Of a DNA stretch of 64,000 nt, positions 1 to 7,556 are shown in pieces. Source of the stretch: Arthrobacter pascens (lineage in GTDB: Bacteria > Actinomycetota > Actinomycetes > Actinomycetales > Micrococcaceae); contig NZ_JAFHKT010000152.1 in the NCBI RefSeq assembly GCF_017052465.1, positions 1 to 64,000 on the forward strand, written 5' to 3'. The notes under the pieces were generated by a model. That model was not told where the DNA came from and did no database searches. It worked only from the letters and a program-made list of their open reading frames with translations. Each line of letters starts with the position of its first letter. Position 1 is the first letter of the stretch. The position numbers and the translations under genes were made by a program.

Positions 1-588
1 CCGGGCGGCGGCCACGACGGCCCGGTCTCCTGCACCGGTCAGCGTTCCGGTGTCGGGGGCGAGTTCCTCATCGACGCTGGACCGGTCCGCGGCGGACAGG
101 GACGCCGTTTCGCGCACCAGCAACGTGGCCCGCCACTCGTTAAGCTGCCCCGTCTCCACGGCAGCGAGCGTGTGCGGCATCTCGGCCACCAGGGCCTTGG
201 CCAGGCCCAACAACCGGTTCCCCTTGGCCGGGGATTCGCCACGCGCCAGGGCGATCTGCGCTCCGATGCCCGCCCCGAGCTCATCAGCAGGGATCCCGGC
301 GTCGGCCTGCTGCCGGCGCTGCAACTGATCAAATGCGACGGTCAAGCGGGCCTGGCGGGCAGCCAAGGCAGACTTTTCCACTTCCAGTGCCCGGATCTCA
401 TCAATCAGCCGGGCACCCTCCTGCTCGGCCATCCCCCCGCACAGAGCGGCCGCGCCTCCGCACAGAGCGGCCGCGCCTCCGGACAGGGCTAGGGCCGCAT
501 CGTCCGTTGCCGTCGCCTGAGAGCAGCTGTCGGCGCAACCGCACCCCGCTGCGGCCGGAACCGCTTCAGACCCCCCATTACCGTCCAT
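1..588 (-). CDS. DUF222 / HNH endonuclease-family protein, N-terminal part (cut by the window edge)
   Basis: The frame is open from an ATG at 588 down to base 1, giving 196 residues with no stop, so the C-terminal part lies outside the window. The visible part begins with a Gly/Ala/Cys-rich leader, then a predicted helical stretch (AEQEGARLIDEIRALEVEKS) and a helical body with motifs such as ALARGESPAKGNRLLGLAKA, which is how DUF222 (13E12-like) proteins of Arthrobacter look. These proteins usually carry a C-terminal HNH nuclease motif, which cannot be seen here. The start at 588 has no clear Shine-Dalgarno. An internal ATG at 432, behind a G-run, is the alternative. The role of the family is not well defined; nuclease activity is inferred from relatives. 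Confidence 0.75.
   Translation of the reverse strand, partial: MDGNGGSEAVPAAAGCGCADSCSQATATDDAALALSGGAAALCGGAAALCGGMAEQEGARLIDEIRALEVEKSALAARQARLTVAFDQLQRRQQADAGIPADELGAGIGAQIALARGESPAKGNRLLGLAKALVAEMPHTLAAVETGQLNEWRATLLVRETASLSAADRSSVDEELAPDTGTLTGAGDRAVVAAAR
440..481. repeat. Two tandem copies of a 21-bp unit inside the DUF222 gene
   Basis: The unit at 440-460 is repeated exactly at 461-481 and contains a GCGGCCGC core. In the minus-strand reading frame each unit encodes seven residues of a GGAAALC-like peptide, so copy-number change would keep the frame. Confidence 0.85.
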
Positions 589-663
589 AACTCAAGTGTC
601 GCTGTGGGGTCTGACATTTAAGCGTTCCGCTGCCCGCCGGGCTACCTCAGTCGCGCGACAGAC

Positions 664-1632
664 CTAGCCAGCCGGCGTCAACTGGCCGCGGAACGCCCTG
701 CGGTATGACTGCGGGCTGGTGTCCAGCACTTTGGCGAAGTGGTGGCGGAGCAGCACGGGGTGGCCGAATCCGGACTGCCTGGCCACTTCGTCGATGTTCA
801 GCTCGGTGGATTCAAGCAGTTCCTGCGCCCTCAGCACCCGTTGGGAATTCAGCCATGCAGCCGGCGTGGCGCCCGTCTCGGCACGGAAGCGGCGGGCAAA
901 GGTCCGGGGCGACATGTGCACGCGGGCGGCGAGTTCGTGGACAGGATGTTCGTCATCCAGGTTCTGGACCATCCACCGCAGCAGTTCCTCCATGGGCTGC
1001 GAGCCGCATTCCGGCATGGGGCGGTCGATGAACTGGGCCTGCCCGCCGTCGCGGTGTGGCGGAACCACCATGTCCCGGGCTATGGCTGCCGCCACCGCGG
1101 CGCCAAACTCGACACGGACCAAATGGAGGCACGCATCGATCCCTGCCGCCGTTCCGGCGCTGGAAATGATCTTGCCATCCTGGACGTACAGGACGTTCTC
1201 ATCCACCAACGCCTTGGGGAACTTCGCTGCCAGTTCACCCGAATAATGCCAGTGCGTGGTGCAGCGGCGCCCGTCCAACAGACCTGCCCGTGCCAGGGCA
1301 AAGGCACCGGAGCAGATGGACATGACCCAGGCGCCCCGTTCATGGGCGGCGCGAAGGGTCTCGAGGACTTCCTCCGGAACGTCTTCCTCACGGCCGTACG
1401 GCGCCATCACCACGAGGTCTGCATCCGCTGCGGCCTCAAGACCCAGGCTCACGTTCATAGTGAGGCCGGTTTTCAGCGGTATGTCTCCCGGCACGGGCGT
1501 GCAGACCCGGAAATCGAACTTCGGCACACCCGTCCCGCGGTCCGAACGGTCGATACCGAACACCTCAAACGCGGTGCCGAACTCGAAGATCGAGAAGTTG
1601 GGAACCGCAATCACTGCCACTGATTTGAGCAT
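664..1632 (-). CDS. GlxA-family transcriptional regulator (DJ-1/PfpI domain plus AraC HTH)
   Basis: A 322-residue protein with two domains. Residues 1 to about 180 form a DJ-1/PfpI class I amidotransferase-like fold with a nucleophile-elbow cysteine in SICSGA (C107). Residues about 225-315 form an AraC-type double helix-turn-helix (VHELAARVHMSPRTFARRF and LNIDEVARQSGFGHPVLLRHHF). GlxA-type regulators sense small ligands and activate nearby catabolic genes; the ligand here is unknown. The frame is open to 1707, but ATG 1632 is preferred because MLKSVAVIAVP is the usual family N-terminus and the extension would overlie the inverted repeat at 1643-1677. A CATACT element six bases before ATG suggests a leaderless transcript. 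It diverges from the small membrane protein at 1714. Confidence 0.88.
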   Translation of the reverse strand: MLKSVAVIAVPNFSIFEFGTAFEVFGIDRSDRGTGVPKFDFRVCTPVPGDIPLKTGLTMNVSLGLEAAADADLVVMAPYGREEDVPEEVLETLRAAHERGAWVMSICSGAFALARAGLLDGRRCTTHWHYSGELAAKFPKALVDENVLYVQDGKIISSAGTAAGIDACLHLVRVEFGAAVAAAIARDMVVPPHRDGGQAQFIDRPMPECGSQPMEELLRWMVQNLDDEHPVHELAARVHMSPRTFARRFRAETGATPAAWLNSQRVLRAQELLESTELNIDEVARQSGFGHPVLLRHHFAKVLDTSPQSYRRAFRGQLTPAG

Positions 1633-1642
1633 GCATCCAGTA

Positions 1643-1677
1643 TGGCAGAAATTTGTCCTTTTTGGGCATTTCTGCCA
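1643..1677. promoter_or_regulatory. Perfect 10-bp inverted repeat, probable operator
   Basis: TGGCAGAAAT at 1643-1652 and ATTTCTGCCA at 1668-1677 are exact reverse complements separated by 15 bases. They sit just upstream of the GlxA-type regulator (ATG at 1632) and 37 bases before the divergent gene at 1714. Arm centres are 25 bp apart, which suits a dimeric AraC-type regulator. Autoregulation is an inference. Confidence 0.6.
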
Positions 1678-1713
1678 CTTCTTTCCTACCCTCCCCAAGA
1701 GAACCATAGAGGT

Positions 1714-1881
1714 ATGGAAATCTTCGGAATCGCCCTCGTTGTCCTGATCCTCGTCTCAGTGGTTGCGTCCCTTACCGCCGTCGTGCGGGACGGGCGCGGA
1801 CACACGCCGCCGGAATACTCGATCCGGGACTGGTCCGCGCTGGACCTGCCCAGCCGCAACTACACGGTGCGCAACTTCTAG
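1714..1881 (+). CDS. Small single-pass membrane protein, 55 residues
   Basis: ATG at 1714 is preceded by AGAGGT. The product has one N-terminal membrane segment (residues about 2-24, IFGIALVVLILVSVVASLTAVV) followed by a polar tail of about 30 residues ending in NYTVRNF. It resembles small conserved hypothetical proteins of Arthrobacter; I do not recognise a function. It is transcribed away from the GlxA-type regulator and ends before the repeat and terminator at 1897-1998. Confidence 0.65.
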   Translation: MEIFGIALVVLILVSVVASLTAVVRDGRGHTPPEYSIRDWSALDLPSRNYTVRNF

Positions 1882-1896
1882 GCGTGCCCGCTCCCT

Positions 1897-1952
1897 CCAA
1901 CAACCCACCGCCAACAACCCACCGCCAACAACCCACCGCCAACAACCCACCG
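1897..1952. repeat. Four tandem copies of a 14-bp unit
   Basis: The unit CCAACAACCCACCG occurs four times without variation at 1897-1910, 1911-1924, 1925-1938 and 1939-1952. It lies between the stop of the small membrane protein and the terminator stem, is non-coding, and looks like a minisatellite. Confidence 0.9.
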
Positions 1953-1954
1953 CC

Positions 1955-1998
1955 AACAGCAATGGACCCGGCTCACACGAGCCGGGTCCATTGCTGTT
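1955..1998. terminator. Strong bidirectional terminator hairpin
   Basis: A perfect 20-bp stem (arms 1955-1974 and 1979-1998) with an ACAC loop lies between two convergent genes, the membrane protein and catC. No long T-run flanks it, but the stem strength and position make a terminator by far the likeliest role. Confidence 0.8.
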
Positions 1999-2006
1999 AC
2001 AGGGCG

Positions 2007-2291
2007 TCAGTCCAGCGAGATGTCCGAAGGGTGTTCCGCCAGGGGCGTGATATCCATCGTCATGTAGGGGAAGAGCGGCAATCCCCAGAGAATCTCGTGC
2101 AGGCGTTCGTTGCCCGCAACGTCGAAGATGCTGATGTTGGCGTATTCGCCCACGCAGCGCCAGATGCTCTGCCACTCACCCTTGCGCTGCAGGTCCTGCG
2201 AATAGTCCTTCTCGGCGGCCAGCAGTTCAGCCTTGGCCTGCGCGTCCATGTCCTGCGGAACGCTGACGTCCATACGCACGGCAAAAAGCAC
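2007..2291 (-). CDS. catC: Muconolactone delta-isomerase
   Basis: A 94-residue protein of the usual CatC length. It isomerises muconolactone to beta-ketoadipate enol-lactone in the catechol branch of the beta-ketoadipate pathway. The sequence VLFAVRMDVSVPQDM, the central WRCVGEYANISIFDV and the terminal LPLFPYMTMDITPLAEHP match the family. The start is GTG at 2291, because MLF-V-RMDV is the family N-terminus and AGGAAGGGG stands eight bases upstream. The longer open frame to 2669 is antisense-like noise over catA. It is the last gene of catR-catB-catA-catC and is followed by the terminator at 1955-1998. Confidence 0.93.
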   Translation of the reverse strand: MLFAVRMDVSVPQDMDAQAKAELLAAEKDYSQDLQRKGEWQSIWRCVGEYANISIFDVAGNERLHEILWGLPLFPYMTMDITPLAEHPSDISLD

Positions 2292-2329
2292 GGGGTTGCC
2301 CCTTCCTATTGGTGTTCGCTGATCGCGGG

Positions 2330-3193
2330 CTAGACGCGTTCGGCGTCCAGGACGAAGTCGTACGTGACCTCGTTGCCGGTGCCGTCCGGACGTTCCGCCG
2401 GGCTCAGGACGAGCTCCGGCTTGACGGCCGAGGCGATGTCGTCCGAGAGGTGCTGGTCTCCGTCGAAGTAGAGCTGTGCGGTCAGCAACTGGTAGCCGGG
2501 GGCGGAGACCTTCAGGTGGAGGTGGGCCGGGCGCCAGGCATGCCAGCCTGCCGCCGCGATCAGCTTGCCGCAGGCGCCGTCGGTGGGAATCTGGTACGGA
2601 GCGGGCTGCACGGTGTTCAAGGCAAAGTTGCCTGCGGCGTCCGCCACAACAGTGCCGCGCAGGTTCCACTCCGGCAGGCCAGGCGCGAACTGGGAGTAGA
2701 AACCGTTGTCGTCCGCGTGCCAGATTTCCACGTGCGCGCCAGGAAGCGGGGTGCCGTCAACGGCACGGACCTGGCCCTGGAACAGCAGCGGCGTGCCGCC
2801 TTCGTCTTCCCGCATGGGCAGGGTGGCGGGAGTGTCGAGCTGCGGCGAACCCGGCACATAGTACGGTCCTTCAATGGTGCCCTTGTTGCCTTCGCGGTCC
2901 TCCGTGGCGACCTCTTCGACAACGTGCTCCACCCAGACGTCCAGGAACAGCGGCCATTCGCCGTCCTCGCCCACGCCGATCAGCCAGGCCTTGAGGGCGT
3001 TGAACTCGTCGTAGGTCACCTTGTGCTTGCGGATGGCGTCGTAGACCGCGCCAAGAACCTCGTTCGCCAGCAGTGACACGCGCTCTTTGGGAACGGCGAG
3101 CGCCGCGGTCTTGCCGCTGTCACGGAAGCGCTCCGTGGCGGCGTTGCCGGACTCGGCGGCCTTGGCATCGAATTCGCTCAGGTGGGTTGTCAT
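2330..3193 (-). CDS. catA: Catechol 1,2-dioxygenase
   Basis: A 287-residue intradiol dioxygenase that cleaves catechol to cis,cis-muconate using non-haem Fe(III). The dioxygenase N-terminal helical dimerisation domain (about 1-105) precedes the beta-sandwich catalytic domain. The expected iron ligands are visible: Tyr112 in EGPYYVPG, Tyr200 in APYQIP, and His224/His226 in RPAHLHLKV. ATG 3193 is preceded by AAAGTGAG; the frame extends upstream to 3403 but that stretch lies mostly inside catB. It sits 85 bases downstream of catB in the catRBAC operon. Confidence 0.95.
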   Translation of the reverse strand: MTTHLSEFDAKAAESGNAATERFRDSGKTAALAVPKERVSLLANEVLGAVYDAIRKHKVTYDEFNALKAWLIGVGEDGEWPLFLDVWVEHVVEEVATEDREGNKGTIEGPYYVPGSPQLDTPATLPMREDEGGTPLLFQGQVRAVDGTPLPGAHVEIWHADDNGFYSQFAPGLPEWNLRGTVVADAAGNFALNTVQPAPYQIPTDGACGKLIAAAGWHAWRPAHLHLKVSAPGYQLLTAQLYFDGDQHLSDDIASAVKPELVLSPAERPDGTGNEVTYDFVLDAERV

Positions 3194-3278
3194 CGTCGAC
3201 TCACTTTCTGCAGCCGGCGCCTGCCTCAGTGCGGGCGCCGCGGGGTTTTGGTTGGATGGAGTGGAGCTGGGTATCAGG

Positions 3279-4388
3279 TCAGTTGCTGAGGTCGAGCCGG
3301 TATTTGGCCAGTTTTTCGGGATCGATCTCTGTCCCGATCCCCGGGACCTGCCGGGCCGCGAGCCGGCCGTCCACGATCTCGAGAGGCTCAGCCAGGAGGT
3401 CATCGCTCATGTCGAGGAAGTTGGAGAGCTCCCCCGCGCGCCGGGTGGTGGACTTGAAGGCCGCGCCGAAGGTGACGGTGCACAGGGTGCCGAGCTGACC
3501 GTCAATCTGGTTCCCCATCACCACCTCGACGCCCAGGCCGTCGCACTGGAACAGCACACGCTGGGAGTGCGAGAACCCCGTACGTGCCGTTTTGATGCTG
3601 ACGGCATTAGCGGCACCGCTGAGCAGTTCACGGGTCACTTCCGCGGGGTTCGTGGCACTCTCGTCCGCCACGAACGGAACCGGGCAGTGATCCACCAGCC
3701 ATTTGCGTCCGAGGACGTCATCCGCCGGACACAGCTCTTCGGCCAGCGTGAGGTCAAGATTCGCCATGGCGTTGAGGGCGCGCAGGGATTCCGACGGCGT
3801 CCAGCCCCGGTTGCCGTCGATGTACAGTTCGATGCCACTGCCGAGCTCCTCACGCAGGGCGCGGCAGACATCGACGTCCAGGCCGTACGGCCTGCGGCCC
3901 ACCTTCACCTTGAAGGTGGTGATCCCGTAGGTGTCGCGCATGCGCTCTGCCTCGGCCACCATCACGGCGGGTTCGGCGAAGCCGAGCATGTGGCTGACGC
4001 GCATGCTGTCGGAAAAGCCGCCCAACAGTGACGTAACGGGCTGGCCAAGGGTCTTGCCGATGACGTCCCAGACCGCCATGTCCACCGCCGACTTGGCGGT
4101 GGGGTTCCCGACGGTCCTGTCCATGACGGCATGCATTGCCTCGCGGTCCAGGATGGACATTCCCGCAAGCTGGGGCGCGAACAGCGTCCGGATCGCGGCC
4201 ACGATGGATTCCTGCGTTTCACCATAGGTGAAGGGTCGCGCCGGCGCCTCTGCAACACCGACGATGCCGTCGTCGCTGTGGACACGGACCAGCACATGCG
4301 ATGCCGTGTGCACCTCTCCGCTGGCGAAGCGCAAGGGCTTCAAATAGGGGATGGCGAACGGAATCGCCTCGATGGACGTGATTTTCAC
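3279..4388 (-). CDS. catB: Muconate cycloisomerase
   Basis: A 369-residue enolase-superfamily enzyme that lactonises cis,cis-muconate to muconolactone. The N-terminal capping domain (about 1-125) precedes a barrel with the catalytic KxK motif (residues 160-162, TFKVKVG) and metal-binding acidic residues at D191 (YIDGNRGW), E217/E218 (LAEELCPADD) and D242 (VADES). ATG overlaps the catR stop by four bases (ATGA), so catB translation is probably coupled to its regulator. The general family also includes chloromuconate and dipeptide-epimerase members, but the neighbours settle the assignment. Confidence 0.95.
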   Translation of the reverse strand: MKITSIEAIPFAIPYLKPLRFASGEVHTASHVLVRVHSDDGIVGVAEAPARPFTYGETQESIVAAIRTLFAPQLAGMSILDREAMHAVMDRTVGNPTAKSAVDMAVWDVIGKTLGQPVTSLLGGFSDSMRVSHMLGFAEPAVMVAEAERMRDTYGITTFKVKVGRRPYGLDVDVCRALREELGSGIELYIDGNRGWTPSESLRALNAMANLDLTLAEELCPADDVLGRKWLVDHCPVPFVADESATNPAEVTRELLSGAANAVSIKTARTGFSHSQRVLFQCDGLGVEVVMGNQIDGQLGTLCTVTFGAAFKSTTRRAGELSNFLDMSDDLLAEPLEIVDGRLAARQVPGIGTEIDPEKLAKYRLDLSN

Positions 4389-5299
4389 GGAGGTCCTCCG
4401 GGGTTGCTTGAGTCAAGGAATATGTTGTTGTCCTCGAGAGTGGCGAGGAACGAGTCGATCAGCCGCGACGGGCCGGTGCGGCACCAGGCCAGCGCCAGCT
4501 CGACGTCGTCCGCGCCGGACACAGCCCGGTATTGGACGCCGGCCAGGGCGATGCCGCGGACTGATTCCGGCAGGACGGCGACGCCAAGCCCGGCCGCGAC
4601 GAGTGACAGCTGGGTGGACGTCTTAGCGGATTCGTGGACCACTCGGGGGTAGAAGTCCGCCGCACGGCACGCGCGGATGACCGCTTCATGGACGACCGAC
4701 CGGGAGCCCGCCGGGTACATGATGAAATCCTCCGCCCGGAGCTCGCCAATGGTCAGGCTGTCCGCGGCAGCCAGGCGGTGGCCGTTCGGCAGGGCGACCA
4801 CGAACTTTTCACGCGCTATTGGCCGCACTTCCAGTCCTGGATCCCGGACGGGCGGCCGGAGGACGCCGACGTCGAGTTCCCCGGCGGCCAGGGCCAGTTC
4901 AATGGCCGGCGTCAGCATCTCGGTGTGGATGTCCAGCACCACCTCGGGGAGCTGCTCCTTGACCAGCCGCGCCAGGACAGGAAGCTGGGTGTAGGACGCG
5001 GTCCCCGTCAGTCCGATGCGAAGCGTTCCGGCCTTTCCGTCTGCAAACCGGCGCGCCCGGCGGGCGGCTTCCTCGACACTGCTGAGGATGCGCTGCGCAT
5101 CGGCGAGGAATGCCTCGCCAGCCGGGGTCAGGCTCACACTTCTGGTGGTCCGGGCAAAAAGCTCCGTTCCGAGCTCGGCCTCCAGTTGCCGGATCTGCTG
5201 GGACAGCGGTGGCTGTGCCATTTTCAGGCGCTCGGCGGCCTGCCCGAAGTGGCAGGTTTCAGCCAGCACAACGAAATAACGCAAGTGCCGCAGTTCCAT
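4385..5299 (-). CDS. catR: LysR-type regulator of the cat operon
   Basis: A 304-residue LysR-family protein. The N-terminal winged HTH is visible at residues about 1-60 (LRYFVVLAETCHFGQAAERLKMAQPPLSQQIRQLEAELG), followed by a periplasmic-binding-like effector domain. CatR/BenM-type regulators respond to cis,cis-muconate and sometimes benzoate. Here the gene is the first of the catabolic operon, not divergent from it, and overlaps catB by four bases. It diverges from benA across a 281-bp region with several palindromes. AAGGAG stands upstream of ATG 5299. Confidence 0.88.
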   Translation of the reverse strand: MELRHLRYFVVLAETCHFGQAAERLKMAQPPLSQQIRQLEAELGTELFARTTRSVSLTPAGEAFLADAQRILSSVEEAARRARRFADGKAGTLRIGLTGTASYTQLPVLARLVKEQLPEVVLDIHTEMLTPAIELALAAGELDVGVLRPPVRDPGLEVRPIAREKFVVALPNGHRLAAADSLTIGELRAEDFIMYPAGSRSVVHEAVIRACRAADFYPRVVHESAKTSTQLSLVAAGLGVAVLPESVRGIALAGVQYRAVSGADDVELALAWCRTGPSRLIDSFLATLEDNNIFLDSSNPGGPP

Positions 5300-5346
5300 G
5301 CCGGTCCGCTCCTTCGCTGTGTGGTCTGTGCCACGTCAATGGTTGT

Positions 5347-5384
5347 TTGTTCAACAGCGTAGGCCTGAAACTAGTATTCAACAA
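5347..5384. promoter_or_regulatory. Imperfect TTGTTCAA / TTCAACAA dyad
   Basis: TTGTTCAA at 5347-5354 and TTCAACAA at 5377-5384 form an imperfect dyad (TTGTT...AACAA ends) overlapping the putative catR promoter. It is a candidate LysR-type site, but the assignment is inference. Confidence 0.4.
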
Positions 5385-5402
5385 ATATCTAATTACCCTA
5401 CT

Positions 5403-5423
5403 TTGAGACTTTTGAAGTCTCAA
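5403..5423. promoter_or_regulatory. Perfect 9-bp palindrome in the cat/ben region
   Basis: Arms TTGAGACTT (5403-5411) and AAGTCTCAA (5415-5423) are exact reverse complements around a TTG centre. The short centre is typical of a dimeric repressor or activator site. Confidence 0.6.
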
Positions 5424-5428
5424 TAAGC

Positions 5429-5456
5429 GCCTAGGCAGGCCTAGGCAAATGCCTAG
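5429..5456. promoter_or_regulatory. Three helically phased GCCTAG repeats
   Basis: GCCTAG occurs at 5429, 5439 and 5451, the first two as the palindrome GCCTAGGC. Spacings of 10 and 12 bases put the copies on roughly one face of the helix, as expected for cooperative activator binding. The LAL regulator downstream is one candidate ligand protein. Confidence 0.5.
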
Positions 5457-5505
5457 TGTGACGGGCGCCACCCGCTGGCAGAGTTGGCTGCATTCGATTG
5501 ACCGA

Positions 5506-5517
5506 CCGAACGTTCGG
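5506..5517. promoter_or_regulatory. 12-bp palindrome CCGAACGTTCGG upstream of benA
   Basis: A perfect 12-bp palindrome centred about 70 bp before the benA start and overlapping a TTGACC element. It resembles operators of TetR- or IclR-type repressors; no such gene is adjacent, so the binding protein is unknown. Confidence 0.5.
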
Positions 5518-5580
5518 CGGTCCGCACGGGCCCAGATCCCGGCACACGGGCAACGCTGCCCGACATTGATAGGAGCCAAC

Positions 5581-6939
5581 ATGACAGAGACGCTGGCGGG
5601 CATCCGAGCCCACCTTGACCAGGCCCTCGTGGAGGATCACGAGAACGGCGTTTACCGCGCCAAACGGAGCATCTTCACGGACGAGGACCTGTTCGAACTG
5701 GAAATGAAGCATATCTTCGAGGGCAACTGGGTGTACCTGGCCCACGACAGCCAGATCCCCAACGTGGGCGATTACTTCACCACCTACATCGGCCGCCAGC
5801 CGATCATCATCTCGCGTGACAAGCAGGGTGGACTGAACGCCCTCATCAACGCCTGCAGCCACCGCGGGGCGATGCTGTGCCGGCGCAAGACGGACAACCG
5901 CACCACGTTCACCTGCCCCTTCCACGGCTGGACCTTCAACAACACCGGCAAGCTGCTCAAGGTCAAGGACCCCCGCGAGGCCGGCTATCCGGAGCAGTTC
6001 AACAAGGAGGGTTCGCACGACCTCACGAAGGTGGCACGGTTCGAAAGCTACCGCGGGTTCCTCTTCGGCAGCATCAATCCGGATGTGAAGCCACTCGAAG
6101 AGCACCTCGGCGAATCCACCAAGATCATCGACATGATCGTGGACCAGTCCCCCGACGGCCTGGAAGTCCTGCGCGGTGCCTCCAGCTACACGTATGACGG
6201 CAACTGGAAGCTTCAGGCCGAAAACGGCGCCGACGGCTACCACGTCTCCGCCACGCACTGGAACTACGCCGCCACCACCGCCCGCCGTACCACGGGCGAG
6301 TCAGCCAATGAAACCAAGAACATGGATGCCGGCGGCTGGGCCAAGCAAAAGGGCGGCTACTACTCCTTCGACCACGGCCACCTGCTGCTCTGGACCGAAT
6401 GGCTGGACCCGGCCAACCGCCCGCTGTTCGACCGCCGCGACGAACTCGTGGAGAAGTACGGCGAGGCCAAGGCGGACTGGATGATCAACATCTCCCGCAA
6501 CCTCTGCCTGTACCCGAACGTCTACCTGATGGACCAGTTCGGCTCACAGATCCGGCACTTCCGCCCCATCTCGGTCGATAAGACTGAGGTGACCATCTAC
6601 TGCATCGCGCCCAAGGGCGAAAGCGCGGAAGCCCGGGCCAACCGCATCCGCCAGTACGAGGACTTCTTCAACGCCTCCGGCATGGCCACGCCGGACGACC
6701 TCGAAGAGTTCCGCTCCTGCCAGAAGACCTACCTGGCCACCGCGGCCCCCTGGAACGACCTCAGCCGCGGCGTGATGCACCAGATCCAGGGCCCGGACGC
6801 CAATGCCGACAAGATCGGGCTCACGCCAATTTCCAGCGGCGCCCGGACCGAGGACGAAGGCCTGTACCCCATCCAGCACGGCTACTGGGTGGAGACGATG
6901 CGCAAGGCGGTCGACGTCGAATCAGCAGCAAGCAACTAG
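5581..6939 (+). CDS. benA: Benzoate 1,2-dioxygenase, large (alpha) subunit
   Basis: A 452-residue Rieske non-haem iron oxygenase alpha subunit. With BenB and BenC it converts benzoate to its 1,2-dihydro-cis-diol. The Rieske centre is C92-x-H94 and C112-x2-H115 (CSHRG and CPFHGW); the mononuclear iron site includes H221 and H226 (GYHVSATHWNY). Overall length and motifs fit BenA/XylX; toluate could also be a substrate. ATG 5581 follows GATAGGAG, and the longer frame to 5449 runs into the operator region. First gene of benABCD-transporter. Confidence 0.95.
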   Translation: MTETLAGIRAHLDQALVEDHENGVYRAKRSIFTDEDLFELEMKHIFEGNWVYLAHDSQIPNVGDYFTTYIGRQPIIISRDKQGGLNALINACSHRGAMLCRRKTDNRTTFTCPFHGWTFNNTGKLLKVKDPREAGYPEQFNKEGSHDLTKVARFESYRGFLFGSINPDVKPLEEHLGESTKIIDMIVDQSPDGLEVLRGASSYTYDGNWKLQAENGADGYHVSATHWNYAATTARRTTGESANETKNMDAGGWAKQKGGYYSFDHGHLLLWTEWLDPANRPLFDRRDELVEKYGEAKADWMINISRNLCLYPNVYLMDQFGSQIRHFRPISVDKTEVTIYCIAPKGESAEARANRIRQYEDFFNASGMATPDDLEEFRSCQKTYLATAAPWNDLSRGVMHQIQGPDANADKIGLTPISSGARTEDEGLYPIQHGYWVETMRKAVDVESAASN

Positions 6940-6963
6940 CCCGGACCACAGCAGGAGCACCTC

Positions 6964-7527
<564 letters not shown>

Positions 7528-7556
7528 ACCTCCGAAACGACTGGAATCGAGCCCCC

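Larger units (their letters stand above)
5300..5580. promoter_or_regulatory. Divergent catR / benA control region
   Basis: This 281-bp interval separates the cat operon (minus) from the ben operon (plus). It contains the four elements listed separately at 5347, 5403, 5429 and 5506. A minus-strand promoter TTGTTG-N17-TACGCT can be read over the first element for catR. No convincing consensus promoter was seen for benA; a TTGACC at 5498-5503 overlaps the palindrome at 5506-5517. Confidence 0.7.

Noticed and set aside
1897..1952. CRISPR-like array
   Set aside because: The 14-bp units are contiguous with no spacers and no cas genes; it is a minisatellite.
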